Origin: Alcaligenaceae bacterium
GTDB lineage: Bacteria; Pseudomonadota; Gammaproteobacteria; Burkholderiales; Burkholderiaceae_B
Reading direction: 5' to 3'
NCBI GenBank assembly: GCA_029267415.1
Contig: JAJUIY010000004.1
Coordinates: forward strand, 1 to 37,657
Length of the DNA: 37,657 nt
The notes beneath the pieces are model-generated. The model saw only the letters and a list, made by a program, of their open reading frames with translations. It did not search any database and was not told the DNA's origin. Positions 19,169 through 29,077 of the stretch are shown here, in pieces (the stretch's first letter is position 1; each line of letters opens with the position of its first letter). Position numbers and translations under genes: made by a program.

Positions 19169-20554
19169 ATGCCTGCCAAGCGTGTCGGCCGTGTTGCACA
19201 CCCTCCTGGGCCCAATCGCGTGGCCTTGTCTGCCAGCATCCTGGCTGCGGCGCAGTGCGTGCAGGGTGTGTTGGCGGGACGATCATTGTCCGATTGCCTG
19301 GCAACTATCGAGGTGGCATTGCGTCCGTCGGCCCAGGCCATCAGTTTTCACGTCATGCGTCGCTTGGGCTTTGCTCGTGCCGTCCAGGCCCGGTTGGTGG
19401 CGCGTCCACCGGGCGACAAGCTGGTCAACAGCTTGCTGTTGGTGGCCCTGGCGTTGCTGGATGCGGCCATCAAGGGCGAGCGTGAGCAGGCCGATGGCTC
19501 CGCCCCGGCCCGTGGTACGCCCGTGTACGCGGTACACACGGTGGTCGATCAGGCCGTCAATGCGTTGCCCCGCACGTCGCAGCGCTACCGGGGTTTGCTG
19601 AACGGCACACTGCGCAATTTCATTCGTCAGCACGATGCCCTGCAAGCGTACGTGGCCAACAATGACGAAGCCGTGTGGAACTACCCGCATTGGTGGATTT
19701 CTGCCGTGCGCAACGCATGGCCCCGGCAGTGGCAAGATATCTTGCACGCCGGCAATGTGCCAGGCCCTTTGGTGTTGCGCGTAAACCAGCGCCGGACAAC
19801 GATGCATGATGTGATCAACGCGTTTGACCAGGCCGGCATTGACGCCCGCGCATTGAATGGTCACGCGGTTTGGCTGCCGGAGCCGCGTCCGGTACAGGCC
19901 CTGCCTGGTTTCCAGCAAGGGTGGTGGTCGGTCCAAGACCTTTCTGCGCAGCGCGCCGGTGCATTGCTGCCCCTTGAGTCCGGCATGCGGGTGCTGGACG
20001 CATGCGCGGCGCCGGGAGGCAAAACGGCCCATCTGCTTGAGCAGGCTAACCTCCGGTTGCTTGCGCTTGATGCGGATGCCTCGCGCCTGCAGCGGGTGCA
20101 AGAAAACCTTGACCGGCTGGGCTTGAGTGGCTCGACGGTCGAGCTCTTGTGTGCAGATGCTGCAAAGCCCGAACAATGGTGGGATGGCGAGCCCTTCGAT
20201 GCCATTTTGGCCGATGTGCCATGTACTGCATCGGGCGTTGTACGTCGCAATCCCGATATCCGCTGGCTCCGCCGCAAGTCCGATGTATTGCAAACGGCGG
20301 CGTTGCAACGCCGCATCGTCGACGCACTGTGGGGTACATTACGACCGGGTGGCCATTTCCTGTATGTGACGTGTTCGATATTTCCACAAGAAGGTGAGCA
20401 ACAGGCGGCCGCGTTCGCGAAGCGTCACGGTGACGCCGTGCGCTTGCCTGCTCCTGGCCAAGTGTTACCCTTGCCCCATGCAGACGGTCCGGTCGGCGAC
20501 GGCTTCTTTTATGCGCTGTTCGCCAAGGCTAACCCCGGTCCTGAACCTTCTTGA
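19169..20554 (+). CDS. rsmB: 16S rRNA (cytosine967-C5)-methyltransferase
   Basis: N-terminal NusB-like domain; VLDACAAPGGKTAHLLE, ILADVPCTASGVVRRNPDIRW, YVTCSIFPQEGEQQ. Confidence 0.93.
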   Translation: MPAKRVGRVAHPPGPNRVALSASILAAAQCVQGVLAGRSLSDCLATIEVALRPSAQAISFHVMRRLGFARAVQARLVARPPGDKLVNSLLLVALALLDAAIKGEREQADGSAPARGTPVYAVHTVVDQAVNALPRTSQRYRGLLNGTLRNFIRQHDALQAYVANNDEAVWNYPHWWISAVRNAWPRQWQDILHAGNVPGPLVLRVNQRRTTMHDVINAFDQAGIDARALNGHAVWLPEPRPVQALPGFQQGWWSVQDLSAQRAGALLPLESGMRVLDACAAPGGKTAHLLEQANLRLLALDADASRLQRVQENLDRLGLSGSTVELLCADAAKPEQWWDGEPFDAILADVPCTASGVVRRNPDIRWLRRKSDVLQTAALQRRIVDALWGTLRPGGHFLYVTCSIFPQEGEQQAAAFAKRHGDAVRLPAPGQVLPLPHADGPVGDGFFYALFAKANPGPEPS

Positions 20555-21159
20555 TGGACAGCAAGCAATCTGGACAGGCGGCAATGCTCCGAATTCTGTT
20601 TTTCCTCGTCCTGTGTGTTTCGATGGCAGTCAGCGCTCCCGGCAGCCTGGCCGATAATGAAGCGCAGGTGCTGCGGGTCGATCCTGTGGCCCGCGACGGC
20701 CGGCTGTACATCGACGCCGATGTGCAGCTTCAGCTCGATGGCGACTTGCGTAATGTGGTGCAGCGCGGTGTGCCGCTTTATTTCACGGCTGACCTCGAAA
20801 TTGTGTCCAAGCGCTGGTGGTGGTTTGATAAAACCGTGACGAAAGAACAACTTACCTGGCGCATTGTGTACAACGCCCTGACACGTCAGTGGCGCGTGGG
20901 TACGGGGGAGTTGTCCCTGCCCGAGGCGTCATTGGACGATGCCTTGGCCCGGGTCACCAAAATTCGGGGCTGGGATGTGGCCGATCTGCGTGATTTCACT
21001 TATGACGACACCTATTATGGCCGGTTGCGGCTGCGCCTGGACACGTCCTTGCTGGCGCGGCCGTTTCAGGTTGATGCCCTAAACAGCAGTGCTTGGTCCT
21101 TAGCGACACCATGGAAAGATTTCTCTTTTTCGATCTCGGTCGGCGAGCCCAGGCCCTGA
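20551..21159 (+). CDS. DUF4390 domain-containing protein
   Basis: Signal peptide; VQRGVPLYFTADLEI...RWWWFDKTV and position between rsmB and the ntrY-like gene. Confidence 0.8.
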   Translation: MMDSKQSGQAAMLRILFFLVLCVSMAVSAPGSLADNEAQVLRVDPVARDGRLYIDADVQLQLDGDLRNVVQRGVPLYFTADLEIVSKRWWWFDKTVTKEQLTWRIVYNALTRQWRVGTGELSLPEASLDDALARVTKIRGWDVADLRDFTYDDTYYGRLRLRLDTSLLARPFQVDALNSSAWSLATPWKDFSFSISVGEPRP

Positions 21160-23486
21160 TACGCTGGGCTTCTCGTTTTGCGCTGGCGGTTGCCGCCGTC
21201 AGTGCTGTGGCGTTACTCGGCCTGCTGGTTTGGTCTACCGGCAACGCATCGCGTTACGCGCATTACTACGATCTGTTGCTGGTGCTCAACGGGATTCTGG
21301 CCGTTGCCCTGATCGTATGGGTCGGCGCCTTGTTTGGCCGTTTGGCACGCCAGGTCCGGCGCCGTCAATTTGGCGCGCGTCTGACCGCGCGGTTCGCTGT
21401 TTTTTTCACATTGATCGGTATCCTGCCGGGCGCACTTATCTATGTGCTGTCGGTCGAGTTCATGTCGCGCTCGATCGAGTCGTGGTTTAACGTTCGGGTC
21501 GATAGTGCCCTTGAGGCCGGGCTGAATCTGGGCCGGGCTGCGCTGGATTCGCAATTAAGTGAACTGACGGTCAGGGCGCGCGACATGAGCATGCAGCTTG
21601 AGCGCAGCAGCGAAACCGAAATGCCCTACCAGCTGACTCGACTGCGCGAGGCCAAGGACGTGGCCGAGGCCATGGTGTTTACCTCCAACGGACGATTGGT
21701 GGCGTTTTCATCCTCGGAATTTGGCGGTTTGCTGCCCGACTTGCCGCCGCCGAACGTCATGAACCAACTGCGTGTGGCCAGCGCCTATAGTGCGGCCGAA
21801 GCCGACGACTTTCAGGATGGTGCATCCCCGGGCCGCGGGCTTTTCTTGCGGGTGGTGTTGCCGATCAATCCCGCCGACCCGCTGGCTGCCATGCTTGGTA
21901 AATCGTCTGATGCGCGCTGGCTGCAGGTGATCCAGCCCGTGCCCGATTCGATCGCGCACAACGCCAACCAGGTGCAGCAAGGCTTTCGCGACTATCAAGA
22001 GCTGGCGCTCTCGCGGCTGGGCCTGCGCAAACTGTATGGCATTACGCTGACGCTGGCGTTGATTCTTGCGGTTTTTGCGGCCGTGGTGGTGGCGCTGGCC
22101 GTCTCACGCCGGTTGGTGCGCCCACTACTCGCGCTGGCTGCCGGTACGCAGGCGGTGGGGGTTGGTGATTACCGGCCCTTGCCGGAACCTCCCGTGAAAG
22201 ATGAAATCGGGCAGCTGACACGCTCTTTCAATGCCATGACCCGCCAGCTGGACGAAGCGCGCCGCATGGTCGAGTCCAACCGGCACGAACTGGAGCGTTC
22301 CAATATTTATCTGGAATCGGTGCTCAGCCATCTTTCGTCGGGCGTGCTGGTGTTTGATGAAAGCTTTCGGGTAACCATGTTCAACCAAGGGGCGCAGTCG
22401 ATTCTGAATGTCGATTTGCGTATGGTAAAAGGGCGTCCCCTTGAAACCGTCGAGGGGGCGGTGGCCCTTGCCCAACGGATTCGTGAATCGTTTGCCGAGC
22501 ACATGGCCGTGGGCTCTGAGCGGCCATACTGGCAGCAGCAGTTTGAGCTCGAACGCGAGCCGGCTTCCGATAATGAATCCAAACGCCATATCGTAACCTT
22601 GCTGGCACGCGGTACGCATTTGCAGGTGGACGGGCGGGGCAACGGTTATCTGGTCGTGTTTGACGACATCAGTGAAGTGATTTCTGCCAACCGCGCCGTG
22701 GCCTGGGGTGAAGTGGCACGTCGGCTTGCCCACGAGATCAAGAACCCGCTCACACCAATTCAACTGTCCGCTGAACGGCTGTCCATGAAGCTGGCGCCGC
22801 GGTTGGATGAGAAGGATGCGGCTATGCTCGAACGTGCGACCACCACCATCGTGAACCAGGTGGCGTCCCTCAAGCAGATGGTGGACGATTTCCGCGAGTA
22901 CGCCCGTACACCGCCAGCACAAATGCAGCGTGTCAATATCAATGAGCTGGTGTCCGATGTGCTCTTGTTGTACGGCTGGGATCCGGTGGATGGCATGGTG
23001 CATAGTCGCGAGCATGCTGTGCACCTTCATGTGTCATTGGACGAATCTATTCCATGGGTGCAGGGGGATCCCACGCAGTTGCGCCAGGTGATTCATAATT
23101 TGCTCGTTAACGCGTGCGACGCCGCCGAGCGGGAAAACCCTGACGACGGAGCACAAGTGTGGGTCACCACTACCTTGACGTCGTCCGGGGGCAATGGCGA
23201 CGGCAACCAGCTTGCCGCACGCCTGACAGTATCGGATAATGGGTCGGGGTTTGCGCCACAGGTACTGACCCGGGTTTTCGAGCCCTATGTCACGACCAAG
23301 TCGACCGGAACGGGGCTTGGGCTTGCTATAGTCAAAAAATTGTTGAAGAACACGACGGGCGCATCGATGTGGCAAATCGCCGCGATGGCGGCGCACGGGT
23401 TTCAATTCTCCTTACCCGGCTTGAACCCGCCACCAGCAACACCGATGCCGTGCCGGCAAGCGGTAACAGGCAAGAACTATAAGTGA
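21111..23486 (+). CDS. NtrY-like sensor histidine kinase, apparent frameshift near the 3' end (A6 at 23334-23339; expected ending lies in -1 frame, stop 23480-23482)
   Basis: TM segments, HAMP, PAS, HisKA (RRLAHEIKNPLTPIQLSAERL), HATPase (NLLVNACDAAE, DNGSGFAP, TGTGLGLAIVKK). Start uncertain; ORF track starts at 21093. Confidence 0.9.
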   Translation: MERFLFFDLGRRAQALIRWASRFALAVAAVSAVALLGLLVWSTGNASRYAHYYDLLLVLNGILAVALIVWVGALFGRLARQVRRRQFGARLTARFAVFFTLIGILPGALIYVLSVEFMSRSIESWFNVRVDSALEAGLNLGRAALDSQLSELTVRARDMSMQLERSSETEMPYQLTRLREAKDVAEAMVFTSNGRLVAFSSSEFGGLLPDLPPPNVMNQLRVASAYSAAEADDFQDGASPGRGLFLRVVLPINPADPLAAMLGKSSDARWLQVIQPVPDSIAHNANQVQQGFRDYQELALSRLGLRKLYGITLTLALILAVFAAVVVALAVSRRLVRPLLALAAGTQAVGVGDYRPLPEPPVKDEIGQLTRSFNAMTRQLDEARRMVESNRHELERSNIYLESVLSHLSSGVLVFDESFRVTMFNQGAQSILNVDLRMVKGRPLETVEGAVALAQRIRESFAEHMAVGSERPYWQQQFELEREPASDNESKRHIVTLLARGTHLQVDGRGNGYLVVFDDISEVISANRAVAWGEVARRLAHEIKNPLTPIQLSAERLSMKLAPRLDEKDAAMLERATTTIVNQVASLKQMVDDFREYARTPPAQMQRVNINELVSDVLLLYGWDPVDGMVHSREHAVHLHVSLDESIPWVQGDPTQLRQVIHNLLVNACDAAERENPDDGAQVWVTTTLTSSGGNGDGNQLAARLTVSDNGSGFAPQVLTRVFEPYVTTKSTGTGLGLAIVKKLLKNTTGASMWQIAAMAAHGFQFSLPGLNPPPATPMPCRQAVTGKNYK

Positions 23487-23492
23487 GGCTAT

Positions 23493-24212
23493 ATGGCCAG
23501 AATTCTGGTTGTCGATGATGAAATTGGTATTCGCGAACTTTTATCGGAAATCCTGTATGACGAAGGGCATACGATAGAACTCGCAGAAAACGCTGCGCAA
23601 GCGCGCGCTGCCCGGTTGCGCTCGCGGCCCGATCTGGTGTTGCTGGATATCTGGATGCCCGACACCGACGGGGTCAGTTTGCTGAAAGAATGGAGCTCGC
23701 AGGGGTTGCTGGATATGCCGGTCATCATGATGAGCGGGCATGCCACGGTCGACACCGCCGTGGAAGCCACACGCATTGGCGCCGTCGATTTCCTGGAAAA
23801 ACCAATCACATTGCAAAAGCTGCTTAAAGCGGTCGAGTCAGGCTTGGCACGACCAGTGGTGTCGCCCGCCATGCTTGCCGCTGCCCGTGGCGAGCCTCTG
23901 GTTACCACCCCCAGCCACGAGACACCGCGCCCGGCGCCGGCGGCAGCGCCGTCCGCACCGGCACCCAAGGCGGATACCAATGCGCCGGCTGCCGAGAACG
24001 ACGGCTCCATGGTGGGCGGTATATCCCTTGACCAGCCTTTGCGTGAAGCACGCGACGAATTCGAACGGGTGTATTTTGAATATCACCTGGCGCGCGAAAA
24101 CTACAGCATGACACGCGTTTCGGAACGTACCGGGCTGGAACGCACGCATCTGTACCGAAAACTTAAACAGTTGGGTATTGATGCCTCGGCCCGACGCCGT
24201 AACCAGCGCTAA
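23493..24212 (+). CDS. NtrX-like response regulator, receiver plus Fis-type HTH, no AAA+ domain
   Basis: Receiver ILVVDDEIGIRELL, LVLLDIWMPDTDG, EKPITL; Pro/Ala-rich linker; C-terminal YSMTRVSERTGLERTHLYRKLKQLGID. Confidence 0.88.
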   Translation: MARILVVDDEIGIRELLSEILYDEGHTIELAENAAQARAARLRSRPDLVLLDIWMPDTDGVSLLKEWSSQGLLDMPVIMMSGHATVDTAVEATRIGAVDFLEKPITLQKLLKAVESGLARPVVSPAMLAAARGEPLVTTPSHETPRPAPAAAPSAPAPKADTNAPAAENDGSMVGGISLDQPLREARDEFERVYFEYHLARENYSMTRVSERTGLERTHLYRKLKQLGIDASARRRNQR

Positions 24213-24251
24213 ACCGGCGCATACCGTGGCCGGTACTATACATACGCCACG

Positions 24252-25199
24252 CTAATTAGAGCCCGCGGTGCCCGATGACGACGGGGGTGTGCCGCCGCGG
24301 TTGGCTCGGCCAATACTGCTGATCGAAATTTTTGTTTCACCGGATGCCGTGCGGTGTGCTGCCGCGCGCCAGGCATGGCCGTACGCCACTTCAACTGTAA
24401 GGTGTATGGTGCCGTCCATATGACGCTGCCGTTCAAGGCTGTCCAGCAGACGTTGCCGCCAAGCACGCCCAGGCAACCCGGTACGCCGATCCATGCTGGG
24501 GTTGCCACCCAGCAGGCGTATGTCTTGTAGTAATTTTTCAGCCGACCGATAGGTAAGAGTAATGACTTCCTGATCCATTACGGGATCCTGGAAGCCATGT
24601 TCAAGCAGCAAGTCGCCGTAATCGTGCATATCCACAAACTGCGGAATGTCGGTGTCCAACTGGGCGTCGCGAATGGCCTGGCGCAGTTCGGCCAGCGAAC
24701 CGGGCCCAAGGCTTGAAAACATGGCCAGCATACCGGGGCGAAGCAGGCGGCGCCACTCCGCAATGACGCGGTGGGGTTCCGGGTGCCAGTGCAGCGCCAT
24801 GTTTGACCACACCAAGTCAATACTTTCGGCATCCAGGCCCGTGGTGGCCATGTCGGCCAGCACAAAGTTGACCGGCGGAGTGGGCTTGTTGCGCAGACGC
24901 TGCCATAGGCCCGGCCGGGCCGCATACCGTTGGCGGGCGGTTTCCAGCAGGGGAGCGCAGAAGTCGAGCCCGATGTAGTCCAGGTCTGGATATTGGGCGC
25001 GAAGCGGCTCCAGTGCGTGGGCGTTGCCGCAGCCCGCATCCAGAATGGCGCCTGGCTGAATGCGGATGTAGCTGAGCCGTTGCAACATACGCTGGGCAAT
25101 TTCGCCATATAAGAACTGTGCCGGGTCCAGGGGGTTGCGCCGTGCAAATTGCTGCATGACGTGGTCTGGATTAAGGCGTAGCGGGGCAAGCTGGGACAT
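24252..25199 (-). CDS. BioC-like class I SAM-dependent methyltransferase
   Basis: ILDAGCGNAHALEPLRAQYPDLDYIGLDF; WSNMALHWHPEPHRVIAEWRRLLRPGML is BioC-like. Start MSQLAPLRLNP; ORF extends to 25280. Confidence 0.8.
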   Translation of the reverse strand: MSQLAPLRLNPDHVMQQFARRNPLDPAQFLYGEIAQRMLQRLSYIRIQPGAILDAGCGNAHALEPLRAQYPDLDYIGLDFCAPLLETARQRYAARPGLWQRLRNKPTPPVNFVLADMATTGLDAESIDLVWSNMALHWHPEPHRVIAEWRRLLRPGMLAMFSSLGPGSLAELRQAIRDAQLDTDIPQFVDMHDYGDLLLEHGFQDPVMDQEVITLTYRSAEKLLQDIRLLGGNPSMDRRTGLPGRAWRQRLLDSLERQRHMDGTIHLTVEVAYGHAWRAAAHRTASGETKISISSIGRANRGGTPPSSSGTAGSN

Positions 25200-25271
25200 A
25201 AACGTCTGGGTGGCTGTGGCGCAATAGCGCGTGCTGTGATGAGATGCAGATTTAACTGCAAGGATTCCATT

Positions 25272-26051
25272 ATGGCCCATCTGCGGACGTTGTGCGAATT
25301 AAAGCGTTGGCGGATGCGGCGCGTAGAAGGGCCAGTCGGCGTGCCGCCCCCGACGCCATGGCGAGGCCTACTGCCCATGCCCTGCGCGTTGTGTGGAATG
25401 ACCACACGCGGAGCGGGGCTGTGCCGCCTATGTCACGACATGGTGCAGGGCAAGCAGGGAAACGGGGTGCGCTGCGCACGCTGCGCGTTGGTACTGCACC
25501 CGCAAGAGACATGCCCGGACTGCCTCGTCACGCTTGGCTCGTTCGATCGCGTGATTGCCGCGTTTGACTACGATGCCCCTGCCAGCTTGCTTATACATCG
25601 GCTCAAGGCGCAGCGCCGCTTCACCGACGTCCCCTTGCTGACCAACTTGCTGGCCAATGCGATCGCTTCGGCCTGGCCGGATTTACCGGTAAATTTGTGG
25701 CTGGTGCCGGTGCCCGCCAGCGCGCGCTCAATCCGCCAACGTGGGTTCAACCCCGCGGCCGACGTGGCGCGTTTGCTGGCGCGTCGTCTGAAGATGGCTT
25801 ACCGTCCGTCGTTGGTGCGGCGGGTTACCGACGGCGTCAAGCAGGCCACGTTGGGGCGCGAGGCCCGGTTGATGGCCACCGCGCGCTTGTACCACCTTGC
25901 GGGCAACGTGCAGGGGGCGCACATTGCGATCGTTGACGATGTGCTGACCACAGGTAGTACTATGCACAGCATTGCACGAATGTTAAAACGTGGCGGCGCG
26001 GCCTCGGTGCACGGGCTTGTGCTGGCCCGCACCCAGCGCCGCCATGGCTGA
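25272..26051 (+). CDS. comF: ComF family phosphoribosyltransferase-like protein
   Basis: Zn-binding CALCG...CRLCHDM...CARCAL...CPDC; RQRGFNPAADVARLLARR; PRPP loop VAIVDDVLTTGSTM-type (IAIVDDVLTTGSTM). Confidence 0.87.
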   Translation: MAHLRTLCELKRWRMRRVEGPVGVPPPTPWRGLLPMPCALCGMTTRGAGLCRLCHDMVQGKQGNGVRCARCALVLHPQETCPDCLVTLGSFDRVIAAFDYDAPASLLIHRLKAQRRFTDVPLLTNLLANAIASAWPDLPVNLWLVPVPASARSIRQRGFNPAADVARLLARRLKMAYRPSLVRRVTDGVKQATLGREARLMATARLYHLAGNVQGAHIAIVDDVLTTGSTMHSIARMLKRGGAASVHGLVLARTQRRHG

Positions 26052-26074
26052 CCCTTGTCTGATTTCCCCGCTCT

Positions 26075-26545
26075 ATGTTTCACATCATTTTGGTATCGCC
26101 CGAAATACCACCCAATACCGGCAATGTTATTCGTCTTGCTGCCAACACCGGCGCGCAGCTTCATCTTGTAAAACCGCTGGGCTTCAGGCTGGACGACGCC
26201 AAGCTGCGTCGAGCGGGGCTAGACTACCATGAATGGGCGCGGATGCAGGTGCATGAAAATCTGGAGCAGGCACTGGCCGCAACCGGCGCCACCCCGGACC
26301 GTTGTTTTGCCATGTCCACGAAAACGTCGCGTTTGTTTAGCCACGTTCCATTTCAGGCGGGTGATGTTTTTGTGTTTGGGTGTGAAACCGCCGGGTTGAG
26401 TTCGGCGCAGTTGGCACACTTTGCCCCCGAAAACCGCTTGCGCTTGCCTATGCGGCCCGGGCAGCGCAGTTTAAATCTTTCCAACGCGGTGGCGGTGACG
26501 GTATTTGAGGCCTGGCGCCAGTGCGGTTATGCCGGTGGCCAGTAA
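26075..26545 (+). CDS. trmL: tRNA (cytidine(34)-2'-O)-methyltransferase
   Basis: SPOUT family: [63 protein letters not shown]-type motif ([18 protein letters not shown]). Confidence 0.94.
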   Translation: MFHIILVSPEIPPNTGNVIRLAANTGAQLHLVKPLGFRLDDAKLRRAGLDYHEWARMQVHENLEQALAATGATPDRCFAMSTKTSRLFSHVPFQAGDVFVFGCETAGLSSAQLAHFAPENRLRLPMRPGQRSLNLSNAVAVTVFEAWRQCGYAGGQ

Positions 26546-26609
26546 CCATGGCCGGTGGTGTGGCGCTATGTAAATGACGGCAGACCTGGCCTCTGGATGT
26601 GCGTAGCGG

Positions 26610-27689
26610 CTATGCCTGCGGCAAGAAAGCGGTGCTGGTTTCCGGTTTGGCATCGCGGGCCAGTAGGCGGGCGACGGCCTCATGGGGGGCCAACCCATTG
26701 AACAACACCTGGTAGACAGCGTCGGTAATGGGCAGATCTACACCCAGACGCTGGCCGAGTTCTAGCGCAGCCCGTACACAACGAACGCCCTCCGCCGTCA
26801 TGCCATTGGCCAAAATGTCATCAAGTTTCCGGCCTTGCCCTATGGCCAGGCCCACTTGCCGGTTACGGGATAAATCGCCGGTGGCGGTAAGCACCAGATC
26901 ACCCAGGCCAGTTAACCCGGCAAAGGTATCGGCGCGTCCGCCCAGAGCCAGCCCAAGACGCTGGATTTCGGCCAGCCCGCGGGTAATAAGGGCGGCGCGT
27001 GCATTGTTGCCCAGTTTAAGACCGTCGGAAATGCCGCACGCAATCGCCATAATGTTTTTAAGTGCGCCGCCAATTTCGACCCCGATAATGTCATCGCTGG
27101 AATAAATGCGTGCGGCTTCGCCGTGCAGGGCACGGGTGGTGCGATCGATGGTGGCGAGGTTATGCGTGGCAATGGTGAGCGCAACGGGAAGGCCCTGGGC
27201 CACTTCATGTGCAAATGATGGCCCGGATAGCACACCCAGGCCCAGCCCGTGTCTGGCATGCGCGTCCAGTTGAGATTGCACCGTTTGGTGGGCAAGTTGA
27301 CTGGTTTGTGGATGCAGGCCTTTGCATGTCCACACTACGCTGAGGCGTGAAACCGTGTCATCGCACGGTAAGCGTTCAGACAGCCGGCGACACGTTTCTT
27401 CCAGGGCCGACACCGGTACGCCCAGAATAATCAACCCCGAAGTGACCGACGGCGTTTGCACATGGCGCAAGGCCTGGTCGAAGTGCGCGGTGGCCCGCAA
27501 CGCCGGGGGCAAGCTGATGCCAGCCAGGTAAGGCTTGTTTTCGTGAAGCGTGTTGATGGCATCGGCTGTGTCAGGATTGCGCGCCCACAACAGCGTGTCG
27601 TGCTGGCGGCTGGCCAGCACGGCCAGCGCCGTGCCCCAGCTTCCCGCACCCAGCACGGCAACGTGCAAGTCCGGTTGCGGCGCGCTCAT
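26610..27689 (-). CDS. gpsA: NAD(P)H-dependent glycerol-3-phosphate dehydrogenase
   Basis: [65 protein letters not shown]. Confidence 0.95.
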   Translation of the reverse strand: MSAPQPDLHVAVLGAGSWGTALAVLASRQHDTLLWARNPDTADAINTLHENKPYLAGISLPPALRATAHFDQALRHVQTPSVTSGLIILGVPVSALEETCRRLSERLPCDDTVSRLSVVWTCKGLHPQTSQLAHQTVQSQLDAHARHGLGLGVLSGPSFAHEVAQGLPVALTIATHNLATIDRTTRALHGEAARIYSSDDIIGVEIGGALKNIMAIACGISDGLKLGNNARAALITRGLAEIQRLGLALGGRADTFAGLTGLGDLVLTATGDLSRNRQVGLAIGQGRKLDDILANGMTAEGVRCVRAALELGQRLGVDLPITDAVYQVLFNGLAPHEAVARLLARDAKPETSTAFLPQA

Positions 27690-27706
27690 GAGGGCTCCGG
27701 TGAGGC

Positions 27707-28240
27707 TTAGCGGTTAACGCCAGGCGGCAGGATGAGGTCAGATTCTTCTTGCTGACCTTGTTCGCCCTGCTGCTGTGCGGCTTCAGCGCGACGCTGTTCG
27801 TACAGTGCCTGGAAGTTGACTTCGGCAAGGTGCAGAGCAGGCAGCGATGTACGCGTAATGGCGTCGGCAACGTTGGCGCGCAGATAGGGGTACAGCATGG
27901 TCGGGCAAACAATGCCGATCAGCGGGTCAAGCTGCTCGTCGGGGATGTTGGCCGCTTCAAAAATGCCGGCCTGGGTGGCCTCGACCAGATACAGAACCTT
28001 GTCGTTGATGCGGGTGGTAACCGTAGTGGTTACGGTAGCTTCAAACACCGTTTCTGCCAGACGCTTGGCGCCTACGTTGAGGGAGACCTCGACTTTGGGC
28101 GTTTCTTGCTCGAGCAAAATTTCCGGGGCGTTGGGCATTTCGAGCGACAGGTCTTTCACGTAGGTACGCTGAAGGCTGAAGCTGGGGCTGTTGCTTTGAT
28201 CCTGATTGCCGGCTTGGCTGTTGGCTTGGTTCTCGGCCAT
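27707..28240 (-). CDS. secB: protein-export chaperone SecB
   Basis: [65 protein letters not shown]. Confidence 0.96.
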   Translation of the reverse strand: MAENQANSQAGNQDQSNSPSFSLQRTYVKDLSLEMPNAPEILLEQETPKVEVSLNVGAKRLAETVFEATVTTTVTTRINDKVLYLVEATQAGIFEAANIPDEQLDPLIGIVCPTMLYPYLRANVADAITRTSLPALHLAEVNFQALYEQRRAEAAQQQGEQGQQEESDLILPPGVNR

Positions 28241-28266
28241 TGGGTTTCCTGTTGTATAAAACGTAA

Positions 28267-28533
28267 TTAAGAGGGTTCCCCTTCGAGCAGGGGAATAAGC
28301 TTGCCTTCGCGGTCGAGCGCGGCGAGCTCGTCGTAACCCCCGACGTGGGTGTCACCAATATAGATTTGCGGCACGGTACGTCGACCGGTGCGCTCCATCA
28401 TAGCAGCGCGCTCCTGGGCATCCAGGTCGATGCGGATTTTGTTGATTTCATTGACCCCCCGTTGTTTGAGCAACATTTCGGCGCGTACGCAAAACGGGCA
28501 TACCGCGGTGGTGTACATGGTTACTTTAGCCAT
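28267..28533 (-). CDS. grxC: glutaredoxin 3
   Basis: [17 protein letters not shown] with CPFC active site, [18 protein letters not shown]. Confidence 0.94.
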   Translation of the reverse strand: MAKVTMYTTAVCPFCVRAEMLLKQRGVNEINKIRIDLDAQERAAMMERTGRRTVPQIYIGDTHVGGYDELAALDREGKLIPLLEGEPS

Positions 28534-28575
28534 AAATTCCTTCCTGTTGGTCTGTCAAATGCAGTGGGCGCCAAA

Positions 28576-28989
28576 TTAGCCCTTTTTGGACAGCGGCAGA
28601 CCTTCCTGTGTCCAGCTGCGCAAGCCGCCCTGCATGCTGAAGACTTGTTCGAAACCCAGCTTGCGCAGCGTACCGGCGGCGGGGCCCGTACGTGTTCCGT
28701 TGTCGCAAACGAGGATAATAGGTTTGCTTTTGGGTAGCGAGTCAGCCTTGGCCTCGAGCTCGTCACCGGGGATGTTCCGTGCCTGTGGGACCGAGCCGGT
28801 CTTGAACTGGTCAGCGCTGCGGATATCGACGAAAATGCCATGCTGACGGTTGGCAAGCTGGATGGCGTCCTGGACGCTAAGCTGGGCGCCGCCCTTGCCA
28901 CGACGCACCGAGTGCATGATCAGCATCGCCCCCGATACCACGGCGATGATCACAAGGAGAATATTGTTCTGCTGAAGTAGAAAGTCCAC
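28576..28989 (-). CDS. rhodanese-like domain membrane protein
   Basis: N-terminal TM; IFVDIRSADQF, IILVCDNGTRTGPAAGTLRKLGFEQVFSMQGGLRSW. Putative active-site Cys present. Confidence 0.88.
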   Translation of the reverse strand: MDFLLQQNNILLVIIAVVSGAMLIMHSVRRGKGGAQLSVQDAIQLANRQHGIFVDIRSADQFKTGSVPQARNIPGDELEAKADSLPKSKPIILVCDNGTRTGPAAGTLRKLGFEQVFSMQGGLRSWTQEGLPLSKKG

Positions 28990-29077
28990 GATGGTTCCCG
29001 AATATCCCTTTAAAGAAGGTCTGAATCATACAATTATAAAATGGACTGCAGTTTTCAACTTTTAGGCGATTTTTATC

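Noticed and set aside
19283-20308. 341-aa minus-strand ORF opposite rsmB
   Set aside because: Fully antisense to a confident rsmB; no recognisable motifs; typical shadow ORF in GC-rich coding DNA.
22125-23030. 301-aa minus-strand ORF opposite the NtrY-like kinase
   Set aside because: Antisense to conserved HAMP/PAS/HisKA coding sequence; His/Pro/Arg-rich translation without family signature.
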